Positions 22,686-34,140 of a stretch of 64,000 nt of DNA are shown one piece after another. How positions within the stretch are numbered: position 1 is the stretch's first letter; each line of letters opens with the position of its first letter. The stretch comes from Piezodorus guildinii. Taxonomy: Eukaryota; Arthropoda; Insecta; Hemiptera; Pentatomidae. The notes under the pieces were generated by a model that was given only the letters and a program-made list of their open reading frames with translations, did no database searches and was not told the DNA's origin. The stretch lies in assembly GCA_023052935.1 (NCBI GenBank), contig CM041297.1:50759917-50823916 (forward strand). Direction: 5' to 3'. Position numbers and translations under genes: made by a program.

Positions 22686-22775
22686 AAATACATAATAAAT
22701 ACTATAATAAATACATAATAAATACTATAATAAATACATAATAAATACTAAAATAAATACATAATAATAATACAT
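22686..22775. repeat. Tandem repeat, 23-bp unit
   Basis: Three head-to-tail units of about AAATACATAATAAATAC plus TATAAT (22686-22708, 22709-22731, 22732-22754) are followed by a partial fourth. The first two are identical and the third has one change (CTATAAT to CTAAAAT). Confidence 0.9.
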
Positions 22776-23079
22776 AATACTTGCTCTGTTGGTGTTATTC
22801 ATAACGAACATTTTATGATAGTTTCCTAATCAGAATCTTATAAAAACATTTTCTTATTTTAATTTAAAGCTAGAACCTACCATTAAGGAACTGTATTAGT
22901 TCCATGGTTTGATAAACATTTTCTCATATAACCTTTGTTGCAAGGACCTACAGTTTACGATCTGTATTGGTTTCAGTGAAAAAAAAAATACCCCTGCACC
23001 TAAGTCTAATGGTACATAGCTGAATATATTACGTCAATCCGCCTCTTTGTCCGCAAACCCAATTTCTCTCTGATTATAT

Positions 23080-23082
<3 letters not shown>
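22776..23082. other. AT-rich DNA without recognisable features
   Basis: Nothing was recognised on either strand. Confidence 0.5.

Positions 23083-23155
<73 letters not shown>
23083..23155. repeat. Compound (TC)n(TA)n microsatellite
   Basis: About 32 nt of TC dinucleotides pass directly into about 40 nt of TA dinucleotides. The same compound structure occurs at 31417-31500. Confidence 0.92.
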
Positions 23156-23156
<1 letters not shown>

Positions 23157-25319
23157 GACAATGGATACATGTTTTTTTTCCAGTCACGGAGAACTACTTA
23201 AGCTACATTTATTACTCTAGTTGTATTATATCTGTCCTCTCAATCTTTATTAAGCACACCTTCTTGCTACTAATGTTAATTTTATAATATTTACATATAA
23301 ATGCTTTTAAAATAGACTATTTTATCAATTAGATAATTTAATTTTTTTAAATTTTATTGCCTATAAGGTTTATCTTATTATATTTATTGTTTATTATATC
23401 GCTATCAATTCAGTCATTTACTCATACATAGCTGTGGAAAAAAGAAATGTATTCCTTTTGTTTCTCTTTGTTTTAGCCCTGATAATGGCTTACGTGTTTG
23501 GTGTTAAATAAAAAGTATACTGGACTGACTCATAATAATTTCCTCCCATTATTTAAAACAAATACAAATCGATTCCTATAATATAAAATTTATTATAAGT
23601 AAAAAAACTTATTAGCTGTATAGTTAGTTATATGTAACATGTCGTAGCTACCGTAAAGTTAAGAGAAAAAAAATATATTGGCGTGACAAATTTTTGGTTA
23701 GGTTTATACTTCATTATTTCTAGATCGGCTTGTTGCCATTATATGGATACTTTAACAATGCATTTTTTTTTTTTTTTTGTTGAGACTAATGAAAATCAAA
23801 TAAACAGTGTTTGAGGGATTTTTTAAAAAAAATATTCTAAGATATAATTAATAAATAAATGAAATGATATGTTATTATTATTTTAATATAAATAGCTTAG
23901 AAATAAAAAATGCATCCCGAAACTGTTCTATCTTGTCTGTTCTATGTAATACGAATAATAGGAATGCACAATCATTTGAGAATAGCAAAAGACCAGAACA
24001 ATACATCTATTTACAATCTAGGAATAATTATAACTGGATATTACTAAAATTTCGGTAGTTCTTATAATATCAGCAAATTATGTTATGGGTCAATAGATGT
24101 TTTTTGTCAACTCTCTTAGTATAATTGAGTCAATGAAGTACAAATTCAACTTGCTTAAGTCTACGGACACTGAATCAAACGAATATTTCTACCTCAAAAC
24201 ATAAATTAACAAGTACAAAACGCTTCAAAATTTAAAAACATGACTTACTAGAGTTACATGTCAAAGTTATATTAGATAAAACCTATTTAAATCTAGTGAT
24301 AAATAAAAACAGAACATTTAATCAGATGCATAATTAATAAAATAAAATAGAAAAAGGTCATATTACATTTAAAAAATAAAATCAACATTAATTATGTTTA
24401 GAACTCCAAAATAATCAAATTTTTTCCAATATATAATACCTCATTATTTAATGTATTTATATTTAAAAATTAGTATTACTTAATTGAAAAGACAATTTAT
24501 AATATACAACTTTTATAACCAACAGTACTTAACTACATTTTATAATGTGACTTAAAAAGATAAATTTAATTTTAAATATAAAACTAAACAACATTTTTTA
24601 TCAATAGAGTTTACCATTTATACAAATAGGAGCTAATGCGGTTCAGTAAATTTTTAATTATGTAAACAAATATTATTATGTAAAAGATAGAAACCAAGTA
24701 AACCAGATTGAAAATAACATAGTTTTCATAGTGAAATTGGTATGATTGGATGTATAATTTAGAGAACTTCTCCAGTGTTTTTGTAATTGTGAATGTATTT
24801 CAAAGATGTATTTTTGGCTTTATATAGATTATGTCAAGTATATATTAACATATAATTTATAATATTTGCTAAGTACATATTTTTGACTAAAAAGGAAAAA
24901 AAAAAAAGGTAATAAATTTCGGTTCTTTATTTTATCTATGTTTAAATGTGTATTGTAAATTTTACAAGAGCTAAATCCTACAAATATTGAATAAAACATA
25001 ATTTTAAGAATAACAAAAAAAAACAAAACTAGTATTTTTTTCTCTTTTCTGATAGTTAAAAACAAATGGTAATCCTCATTTTACTAAAATTATTTTTGTT
25101 TTTTATTCAAGTAAATCGTGAATTTAAATAATTATTAAAAAGTGACTAAAAGTGAATGTGCCAGGTTCTATAAAAAAACTTCAAACTTTAAGATTTCAAG
25201 TGCATTATTTCATTTATTTAATAAAATGTTGTCAATATTTTATTTTCTAATATTCAAAAACAAAACAAAATTTCTTATTATTTAAAAACAAAATAATTAT
25301 CGAAATAATATAATTAACT
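23156..25319. other. AT-rich DNA without recognised gene
   Basis: A weak relic of the retroelement tail motif (AGCCCTGATAATGGCTTACG near 23475, followed by GGTGTTAAATAAAAAGT) is visible. Otherwise this is featureless AT-rich sequence that could be intronic. Confidence 0.5.
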
Positions 25320-25325
25320 AATTAC

Positions 25326-25358
25326 CTTGAGAAACTGTCCTCGGTATCACTAACATAC
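25326..25358 (-). other. Candidate recursive splice site or 33-nt microexon
   Basis: Read on the minus strand: branch-like TTGACTGATA, then ATATTTTTTTTTCAG, then the 33-nt segment, then GTAATT. The 3' splice site is close to ideal. The segment itself begins GTATGT, so the CAG is directly joined to a strong 5' splice site. That is the architecture of recursive splice sites and of resplicing microexons described in long Drosophila introns (Ubx being the classic case). One frame is open and would give YVSDTEDSFS in phase; 33 nt preserves frame. GC content exceeds that of the surrounding desert. No protein family was recognised. It implies a minus-strand gene with large introns across this window, but no flanking exon was confirmed. 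Confidence 0.4.
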
Positions 25359-25361
25359 CTG

Positions 25362-26186
25362 AAAAAAAAATATATATCAGTCAACAGAAACAACATGACT
25401 AAGTTATATTCGTATGGATCATATATAAAGGATAAACATGATTTTTAACAAATAAAATAGGCAAGTAACTTGGAGATGAAAATAGAAAAAAGTACAGATT
25501 ACTTGAATAAAAAATATTTTTCAATTTTCTATATAGCGGACAAAAAGAGAGTTTCAAATGAAAAAAAAAAAAATTGGTATAAATAAGGTGCTAATTATCT
25601 TTCTCGATCATAAAAATAATTAGCTAACCTTTTTAAAAAAACAACATATGTACCAAAATAGGTAATGTGTTGTAAGAAAGGAAAATGTAAAAATCTCATC
25701 ATCATTCTAGTTTTTGTTTTTGCCTAAAATATGAAAAATTACCAGAGTTAATAATTTTTAAGGAGAACTTTTTTTAACAGCTTGAAGAATTTCTTAACTC
25801 GGGAACCAACTGATTCAGTCACCAAAAGTATGTCACTTATACCTACATATCATAGAGATGTATAATCTGCATTAGTCATAATTTTTCATTCAGTCCCTTT
25901 TGAGTAATTTGCTAGTGAATATCACGAGAAAGGAATTTTTGAAAATTCATAAATAAAAAGGGACTATGTTCTCAAAATCGACATTTTTACACAACTAGAG
26001 CCATAAATAAGCTACGGAAGAAAAATAATCAAAGGTGAGTATCTTTCCTTTATATAATCTTAAATCGTTAAATGTTTCGTTTTTCATTAATTTTCTAGAA
26101 TATTTTTAACCACTCTCTTCACTAGTTAGGTAATGTGTTGTGAGGACAAAAATACATAGCACATCCTTCTTATATTGTTGGTTTGT
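25362..26186. other. AT-rich DNA without recognised gene
   Basis: A donor-like CAAAGGTGAGTATC occurs on the plus strand near 26035, but no convincing exon lies upstream. Nothing else was recognised. Confidence 0.45.
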
Positions 26187-26202
26187 GTTTCGATTTGGTA
26201 TA

Positions 26203-26860
26203 ATAATAATAATAGGCTTACCGAACCCGAAGGTTCGATGCCGATTCCACCAAATTCCGCCTACACAGACTCGTCCAATGTTCACCGTTCAAGCCCAAGA
26301 CCCCGAGGATCAGCCTTAACGCAATCCTCCTATCGACTCCTCGGCCTACCTTTCGGTCGATTCAGCGAATACCAACTTTCTTGAAGTCGTTCCTCATCGA
26401 GCCCAACAACTTTACTCGCCAATTTGAGTCTCCGCGATGCTATCAACTCACTTATATTCACAGGGTAAAAGCTCCGCAATTCCGCGTTGTGCATCCTTCT
26501 AACGCAATGGCCTCATCTCTCTTCGGACAAATATTTTACGCAGTACCTTATTTTTGAAAACCTTAAGCCGTTGTTTTTCCTTAAAGTAAGAGGCCACGTT
26601 TTACATCCGTAAAGAACCGTTGGAAGAATAATAGTTTTATAAATTCTAACCTATATGTTTTTAGACAGAAGCCGCGAGCTAAGTAATTTAACAACTGAAT
26701 AATTACACGCATTTCCCACCTTTAACCGGGACTTCATTTCTTCCTGGATTTCATTTTTTCTTTTTATCATTGAATCTAAATACTTTAATTTCTCTACGTG
26801 TTCAAAAGTATCCCTGATACATCAATATCACCAAGATCGCCACCGTTTCTGCTACTGACC
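26203..26860 (-). mobile_element. 5'-truncated RTE-type LINE (copy 2)
   Basis: On the minus strand it matches the last 650 bp or so of the full-length RTE at 13266-16515, ending in the same short TTA-repeat tail (26203-26215). It starts just after the RT core, within the sequence coding for '..SSRNGVDLGDI..'. Frameshifts and small indels have broken the frame. A 16-bp duplication with one mismatch flanks it: GTTTCGATTTGGTATA at 26187-26202 and GTTTCGATTTGATATA at 26861-26876. This is a typical dead-on-arrival LINE insertion, older than the intact copy. Confidence 0.9.
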
Positions 26861-26876
26861 GTTTCGATTTGATATA

Positions 26877-27215
26877 TGCAAAATTACTAGAATTAGAGAG
26901 TATTTTCCAACAAATGGTTTCAGTCGCGTAGCTGACTTAAAACGACTCCAACACTGAAAGTATTAGCCAGAAAAATATTTTGTTCACGGTTTAATATCCT
27001 GGATAATCTACAGAATAACTGTGAAAAAAATCATGAAAATCGAAAATGTTGAGGCGCAGTAGAACCGTTTTTATTTTGTTATCACCTCTACATTTTACTT
27101 ATTTTAAAAAAATTTAGATAGTTTTCCTGTTGAGGTTGAAGATAAAATTTTACCCAGGCGTTGATGACCATGAATAAAACCCTAATTCCTTAAAACCTCA
27201 ACAAACTTTTAAAAC
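26877..27215. other. Unassigned AT-rich DNA
   Basis: Nothing was recognised. Confidence 0.5.
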
Positions 27216-27219
27216 TCTG

Positions 27220-27590
27220 CTCTCAGTATATGCTGACAGATGTAAGTTAGGTACAATATATAGGTCACGAACGGCGTGAAAGAGCAGCCGAAAGTGAACA
27301 GGAGCCAGAGAAAAAAAAAAGTGGTAAGAACCGGTAATAAAAAGCGACCCCAGCAGGTCCTGCTCAGGGAGGCCATTCATTAGGAAAGATCCATTCATCG
27401 GTGGCTGAAGAACTTTGACAAATGATCTCTTCCTACAAGGTTCGGGAAAAAACACGAGACAGCTCGACGGAAAAAAATCTGTCCTTGTGGCGCGTGTTTG
27501 TCAGGAGGAAGCGTTTTTATAGCAGCACCTGTTGACCCGTTAGTACTCTGTCAGGCTGGTCACCGCTCGTCCGCTAGGGGCAATAACTTA
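27220..27590. promoter_or_regulatory. GC-rich island, possible regulatory element
   Basis: A compact block of about 50% GC sits in very AT-rich flanks. It contains inverted words such as CAGCAGGTCCTGCTC (near 27350), a TTTTTATAG box (27515) and several GTCA-type words. No repeat copy and no convincing frame were found. It could be a conserved enhancer or an untranslated exon; function is inferred from composition only. Confidence 0.25.
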
Positions 27591-28614
27591 TATTATAATA
27601 ATTAATAATAAATTATCTTTATTAATATTGTTTAAAATATAAGTATTATTGTAAGTATAGAGGAAATTCTCTTTATATTTTTTAGCAAAATTCAATATTA
27701 TTATATAATACAATATAATTCTAATACCATATTAGTCCTAGATTCAGATTCTGTCCATTCCTAAAACAGTTGATAAACCCTTGTTAAGTAGTATGAGCCC
27801 ATACTACAGTTTAAGAGAAAGATAAGGTGAGAATTAAATGAAATTTCTCTTTAAGTGTTCTTTTTTAATTATCAGCCATCGTTTGGAAAATTAAAATATT
27901 TAGGTTTTATATAAATGAAAATAAAAATCAAATAGGAAACTAAGTCGGGAAAGGACTATATATGATTATGTGTACAATGTTATTCTTCTATTTTTTTATT
28001 TTTTTCAATTTTTTTTTTTTTTGTTTTTGGGGGGCAGGAGGGAAAAAATGGTAAATCTAATTTAAAATTATAATTATATTATCATATGGTATATTAAAAT
28101 TAAAAAAATATATTTCTAAAGAAATTAGTCAAGCATCCTGTGTTAAAGCAACCAATCAGTCTGGCAGCACAAGTGTTTTCTCTCCTTCTCAGCAAAATTA
28201 CTTAAGTCTGTTAACTTAAAAGTTAGAATTTATAAACTCGTTATTGTATATATATCTTATTTTAATTTTATTGCCTTGTAACTATTGTATGAATGTTGTC
28301 TTTCACCACTATTATTGATGTCTGAATTGGGACAGATTGTAAAACTATTAAATAAAAAATTGTTGATGTTCAAAAAGAATTTATAAAACAATAACCCTTT
28401 CTAAAGTTCGGTACCGGTATGAAAGTGATCGTTAACATTTAAGAATGAAAAATCTTTGAATGTCATGCGAGTAAACAACTAAAATTTCCTATTACCAAAA
28501 TAGGATTGGTAATAGTTACTAACCTATTATTTAGGGGGTCCTACTTTGAGCTCTATGAATGCTAATCAGTCAAAGTAAGAGTTGTTTAAGTAATTAACTT
28601 TTAAACAACTCAGT
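27591..28614. other. AT-rich DNA; possible LINE relic near 28200-28400
   Basis: The plus strand carries AAAGTTAGAATTTATAAAC followed by a 'tcgttat..gta..tatcttatttt' block. It resembles the 'KVRIYKLVI' stretch after the RT of RTE elements, but decay is too strong to be sure. Nothing else was recognised. Confidence 0.3.
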
Positions 28615-28690
28615 GAGTCCTGATGATGGGGAAGGCTCCCGAAACGTTGACTCTTTAAAGTTTACTTTAATAAACTTTTTTGGGAAGAAA
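28615..28690 (+). repeat. Retroelement-tail hairpin motif (CTGATGA...CGAAACG)
   Basis: CTGATGA (28620-28626), a short GC hairpin and GAAACGTT (28641-28648) are bracketed by complementary GAGTC (28615-28619) and GACTC (28649-28653). The same core occurs in repeat C. This is typical of the 3' untranslated ends of arthropod retroelements. The parent element is not identified. Confidence 0.5.
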
Positions 28691-28739
28691 TAGAAACCAA
28701 CTATTTTATTGATATAATTTGCAATATTCCTTTAAACCT

Positions 28740-29170
28740 GTTTTTATTACAATTTTTTTTCTTTAAAGTACCTTTAATTTTGTATTTATTATAAAAATAA
28801 CCATATCATCTTGTCAACATTAATAAAAAAAGAGGTAAATAAATAAGTTGAACGAATTTTATATCCAAATAAAGGAAAAAACTGAAAACTATTTTTTAAT
28901 GCAATTTTTCGGTTTTGGACATAAGAACAGTAATATACTACTATATGTTGGAAAGCAAAAGATTTTATAAAAAAATATTATCTTATACACAAACTTATAA
29001 AAGTTAATAAAGAGCCGATAAAACTAACGGATTATTTTAGATAATAATATTTAATTAGTTCTTGAATAGTTTCACTCATTTTTATCTGTAACTATTGAAA
29101 ATTCTTTAATGGATTTTAAAAACGGAGGTAGATAAAAGTCGTGTGTTGTCCGCACCAGATTTTTAATTCA
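28740..29170 (+). repeat. Dispersed repeat A, partial copy (3' half)
   Basis: It matches 16580-17050 from the 'ctttaaagtacctttaattt' block through 'gtcgtgtgttg.ccgcaccag'. The 5' half is missing. It lies directly downstream of the hairpin motif at 28615. Confidence 0.75.
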
Positions 29171-29199
29171 GTAGTCAGTCTGTAAGTAATTGTCTCCGG

Positions 29200-29830
29200 T
29201 CTGTAAGTTGAAGAGTAAAATGCCATATCGTATAGGAATAATGATTTGTATGCTTTTTATGTGTTGGGCATGTTGCTAATATATGATATATAGACGGGTG
29301 ATACAAAGATCTGCTGGACAAGATACCCGAGCCGGAGAAGATAATAAGCCATCCTGGAGATAGCCGACGCCTAATGGGAGAGGAACCTCACAAAGAAGAC
29401 GACAATGCGAGGACATAGTTTATAAAAGTTGTTCTTCCAGTTGCAGCGATGGCGCGGAAGAGAGCCTCTTTATCTCCCTGTCTTTTGTTCTTCCTAGGAC
29501 TCTGTGAGAGCCGGCTGAGAAACATTAAACCCAATGGACTTCCTTAGAGGAAAAGCCATTGTTGTATTGTTGCATATAGCATCCCTCTAGGAGGAAAATA
29601 ATGGCTTCAAGATAAACAGGGCCTCTCTTATACCCTCCTCAACTCCTCTCTTGTTTTATGGTGACGTTGCTCGGCCTACTTAATGCACTGCTGTCTGCCG
29701 CGCGCGACCCCTGCAACTTTCTTCATCGTCCACTTCTCTTGATATGCTTCTCTCACCCGGCGCTTAGTTTTATACGGCGTAGTAGATAACTACATAGCCT
29801 ACTTTATTGGAGTAGGTTGTCTAGAGAGCT
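29200..29830. promoter_or_regulatory. GC-rich island, possible regulatory element
   Basis: A 600-bp block of mixed composition clearly differs from its AT-rich flanks. It has an inverted repeat CCTACTTTATTGGAGTAGG near 29798-29816 and GCCGCGCGCGACC near 29697. No repeat copies elsewhere in the window and no long frame. The sharp contrast suggests selective constraint, but this cannot be shown from one sequence. Confidence 0.28.
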
Positions 29831-29888
29831 ATACGAAGATATGAGCATTCAAAAATACTAATTAAAATCATTATCAAATATAGAAATA

Positions 29889-30792
29889 ATAATAATAATA
29901 ATAAAAGCTTAGCGAACCCGAAGGTTCGATGACGATACCACCAAATTCCGCCTACGCAGACTCGTCCAATGTTCACCATTCAAGCCCAAGCCCCCGAGAT
30001 CAGCCTTAACGCAATCCTCCCATCTACGCTTCGGCCTACCTTTCGGACGCCTGCCAGTCGGATCAGCAAATACCAACTTTCTCGGAATCCGCTCGTCATC
30101 GAGCCCAACACTTTATTCGCCCATTTGAGTCTCCGCGATGCAATCAGCTCAATTATATTCACAGGATACAAGTTCTGCAATACCGCATTGTGCAACCTTC
30201 TAAACTTCCCAGTAGCCTCATCTCTCTTCGGAACAAATATTTTACGCAATACCTTATTTTCGAAAACCATAAGCCGTTGTTCATCCTTCAAAGTAAGCGG
30301 CCACGTTTCATATCCGTAAAGAACCGTTGGAAGAATAATAGTTTTATAAATTCTAACCTTTAAGTTTTTAGATAGAAGCCGCGAACTAAGTAACTTAGCA
30401 ACTGAATAATAACACGCATTTCTCACCTTTAATCGGGACTTTATTTCTTTCTGGATTTCATTTTTTCTAGTTATAATTGAACCAAATATTTGAATTTCTC
30501 TACGTGTCAAAAGTATGTCCTGATACATAAATATCACCAAGATCGACACCGTTTCTGCTACTAATCATCTATTTTGTCTTTTCGGTATTTGATTCGATTC
30601 CTATTTCTTTACCGGTTTTTATTAACACACTTGTATTTAGTTGTTTGGTTTCCGTGTCTTCACCTAGCAGTACTAGATCATTGGCATACCCCAAAACCGG
30701 AATCTTGTCACCCATATTTAAGCCTTTCTCGGTACACATCACCTTTTCTATGACAAATTCTAAAGCCATATTAAATAACACAGGTGAAAGGG
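29889..30792 (-). mobile_element. 5'-truncated RTE-type LINE (copy 3)
   Basis: On the minus strand it covers the RT region from just after motif B (SPVLFNMALEFVIEKVMCTE) through GYANDLVLLG to the C-terminus and the TTA tail. The catalytic YADD reads YAND, and the frame is broken at about 30549 into pieces of about 110 and 189 codons. The 13-bp duplication AAATATAGAAATA (29876-29888 and 30793-30805) is exact, so the insertion is fairly young although dead on arrival. Confidence 0.92.
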
Positions 30793-30805
30793 AAATATAG
30801 AAATA

Positions 30806-31414
30806 GGAATAGAAAATAATTTTTATTCTGGGTCCCCTAAGAATAAGAGCTTTGTACAGTTTAAATATACAACATATCTGACCAACAGACCGAAGGAACA
30901 TAATTAATTACTAATTACATTTATGGGTTAATTTATGTGTGTATATCACACACGCATGTATACAAAAAATATATACAATGATAAAATAAAATAAAAACAA
31001 TTCTTAGAAAATATTGTGTTAAACAAACTTAAATAAAGATTAATAGATAACATCGTTTAAATATAGACCATGAACATGGTCTTCTTTCAAAGTGTGATGT
31101 CAGGAATATAAATATCACAGTTTTAATAAATATCACGTCTTTTTGGGATAATAAAAGGTATTGGAAAAGTCTGGATTTGAATGATAAGAGAGAGGCAGAA
31201 TATATATTTATCTCAGTCGTTATATATAAGTCAAATTAAACTATCATCCATTTTTATTTAAAATTTTTTTTGTTTTTTTAAATTAACACTAAGGAAAAAC
31301 ATCCATCTAAGCTGATATATTCTTTGGTCCCTAATGGATTAGGGCCATCCCATTTACTGCAGAAAGTACACACTGATTTATTATAAATATAGGTCAATAA
31401 AAGGTAAAATTTAC

Positions 31415-31504
<90 letters not shown>

Positions 31505-32000
31505 TTGTTTTTCTATTAAAACTATTTATATTTCCAAAATTGTAGGTTTTTCTAAATTAAAATGGTGAATAAGCTGAATACTGTGTTGTGCTATTGCTGT
31601 GGTGCGCATGAAGCATTTGTTAGCTTTCAAATAAAATGAAACATAGCGAAACTCCCTAACCGTTGACAATCGGAATATGAATAATTTGTAAATTTTCGTT
31701 TCTCTAGAAGTTTAGTATATTCTCCCACAATATAATTAGACATTTATCAGACACACATTCCTACATAATATATTTTTGGTCTTTTTTTTTTAATTGTTGC
31801 CTCCTCGCATTCTTGATTGGCCTATGAATGTAGGTTTGCTATGTACCATTTTGAAGGTAATTAAATAACGAAGCTTTTAATTTACGAATAATTTTCTATT
31901 CTGTTCTATTCTAAGACAATATGAAAGAAAACAAGGACGAATTGAATTAAATTGAAAATACATTACCATCTTCAAAGTACGCACTTATGTAGAAATAAAC
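30806..32000. other. AT-rich DNA with compound microsatellite
   Basis: A (CT)n run passes into (AT)n at 31417-31500, matching the structure at 23083-23155. No coding or repeat homology was recognised elsewhere in the stretch. Confidence 0.55.
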
Positions 32001-32009
32001 TATTTATGA

Positions 32010-32530
32010 GAATTAAAATGTGCGAGGTGAAATTTCGACTGATGTAATTTCAGGATTTTTGATTGAATCAAAAATGGAGCCGAGAAAGCTGCAGAGAGAG
32101 AGAGGGGGAGGGCGGGACTCGGAAAAGAAGGCCATAACTTTCCATTATAAGACGGGAAAATTTTCTGGAAAGCGGGGCCTGGAAAGGATACGACGACCAA
32201 ACAAATTTCCCCCAACAAGGAGCGGGACCCTGGCAGTTTAATAAACAATTATAAAATGGCCTCGGCTGAGGAGAAGACAAGAAAGAGGGAGAAGTGTAAT
32301 ATCGCTAAAACGGGAAAATAATTAAGTTTATAACAAAGTTATAAGAAAATTAGAGCTCGCTCGCCCGTAGCCCCGTCATTATAGCCTGTTATAAAACTTG
32401 CAGCCTTCTTAGTCTCCCCCACCCCTCCCCTTCTTCCTATTTCTACCCTTTTTAATGGCCACTCCCTTATTTCATGGAAATTTTTATGGGCATAATAAGA
32501 AGCCTGTCTCGGAAAAAGGAACGTATTTCG
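32010..32530. promoter_or_regulatory. GC-rich island, possible regulatory element
   Basis: A block of purine-rich GC sequence carries several TTATAA/TTTATGG-type words (TTTAATAAACAATTATAAAA near 32239, TTATAACAAAGTTATAAG near 32328, TTTTTATGGGCATAAT near 32480). Such words fit posterior Hox or Caudal sites. No repeat copies were seen and overlapping short frames on both strands look like chance. It could be a developmental enhancer; this is inference. Confidence 0.3.
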
Positions 32531-32689
32531 AAATAAATTATAAAATTATGTCTATTTCACTCACAAAAAGAAACTTATTTAGCCATGAATAAATCCGTAG
32601 AATCTGTTAATAACGAAATAGATTCTTTGTTGGCAAGTGGTCGAAATGACCAGTCTCGCGAAATGGTCTGTGTGAGTACAGTCGTGGAC

Positions 32690-33256
32690 ATAAAAAATTG
32701 CATTGCTCAATAAAAAAAATGTTTTCAAAATTAAACAGCATTTTAAAAAAAACAAAATTGATTACGCAAAAAAATATTGTTATCTATCAAAAATTTAAGA
32801 AAAGGACAAAAAAATCAATGAAAAAAAAGGCTGCTAATTATTACAAAATGGTTTATCATTTCCAAATAACAATATCAGGGTAGAACTGTTTGTATAGCTG
32901 CTAATATTTTTGAATCTTCAGTAATAACCGAGTTTTAGTGGAAATACATATATTATAATTTGTGACTAAATTATGGTCGTATTAATGTGTAAAATTTCAA
33001 AATTTTCTCTTTTATATGATTTTTCGCGGTATTTAGGTTAAAAAAAACTAATAAATATTTTCTCTATCTCCAAAAATAATTGAGTTATTGAATTAAATCA
33101 CTTTTAATTGGCCGCCATTTTAAAAATAACTAGCTGATATCAACGTCTAGGTGCTGGAATCATCTTTGCATGCCCTAGTATTTCGTGACGAATTTAAACA
33201 AAAATTGGTCCAGTAGTTATGGAGAAATGCCGCGGACTGCGGACAAACAGATTCTT
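32690..33256 (+). repeat. Dispersed repeat B, copy 2
   Basis: Shared blocks with 17689-18345 are 'aattattacaaaatggttta', TCAACGTCTAGGTGCTGGAA, GCCGCGGAC and 'acaaacagatt'. It is joined directly to a repeat A fragment at about 33257. Non-coding. Confidence 0.7.
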
Positions 33257-33490
33257 AGGATTTTAGAAAAAATGTTATCTTTATACAAAGCTGTAAAACG
33301 TAATGCGAAAAGAAAAGGGGCATAAATTACAGTGATTATTGTAGAAAATAATTTCTGTTGTTAGATTATTTAATCTGATACACATGAACCAACCTAAATT
33401 AAATTCAATTCTTAACGTTTTTATGAGTCTAAATTTATTTTAACGACGGAGGTCATTCACTTACCTGTCTTGTGCGCAACATATTTTTAA
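33257..33490 (+). repeat. Dispersed repeat A fragment joined to repeat B
   Basis: From GATTTTAGAAAAAATGTTAT to the 'gtgcgcaaca' block near 33470 it follows the 3' portion of repeat A (compare 16797-17040). The junction with repeat B falls at 33256/33257, meaning one repeat inserted into or recombined with the other. Confidence 0.6.
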
Positions 33491-33534
33491 AAATAATTTC
33501 TCGTAGTAATTATTGTTTTTATTTTAATTTACTC

Positions 33535-33725
33535 GTTTGACTTCCGCCTCCAAAAAGCGTTGGCTCTGCTGCTCCCAGCGTGTATTGGAGGCGGGCGGTG
33601 AGCGGATGGGACAGTTGCAGCCAGCGAGGGATGAATAGGAGAGGGCTACGATTGCCGTAGGAAGGGCTCAACTCTAGGATTAGTGACTGAACTAGGATCG
33701 ATACTAGGGCTAGTTACACATTTAG
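33535..33725. promoter_or_regulatory. Small GC-rich island
   Basis: About 190 bp of GC-rich sequence (GGAGGCGGGCGGTGAGCGGA near 33586) contains two GAACTAGGATC/ACTAGGGCTAG-like words. There is no frame and no repeat match, and function is unknown. Confidence 0.25.
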
Positions 33726-34027
33726 TATATTAGCCCTTCTCTCTCTCTCTCTCACCAACGCTATCCTCTGATTGCTTCCAAAGTATTCATCTGATCCAGG
33801 AAAGTATATAAAAATACATTGGAAAATACCAAAAAATAGGACGAAAAATTCTTTAGATCTTCTGTAATAATATAGGTCATATAAAATATTAAGGAGACGT
33901 AGGGTGGTAATTTTCTATTTAATGACCACTTTATAGAGCTTTCCCCTTTATCAGGAAATACTTTTCCCTACAACTCACGTTTTTCATCTATAATGATGGA
34001 GTTATTGTTTATCTCAAACAATATACG

Positions 34028-34140
34028 ATGGAGACGTTAGTTGAGAGTGCAATCATCAAGAAAAAACACACTATAAGATCAACTTATTTTATTTTCTGCC
34101 AAAGTTTTGCCGTACATTGTGGGCCTTTGATAGGTCTAAG
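34028..34140 (-). repeat. Repeat D retroelement tail (minus copy)
   Basis: On the minus strand this reads CCTATCAAAGGCCCACAATG followed by a tail 'tttttcttgatgattgcactctcaact', a diverged version of the plus-strand copy at 34625-34745. The two copies face each other across about 480 bp. Confidence 0.5.

Noticed and set aside
26030..26045. Donor-like CAAAGGTGAGTATC as the end of an exon
   Set aside because: The 36 nt between the nearest TAG acceptor and this donor are AT-rich with no supported frame.
32020..32280. Frames of 70-82 codons on both strands of the GC-rich island
   Set aside because: Overlapping opposite-strand frames in purine-rich sequence, no recognisable protein and no splice context.
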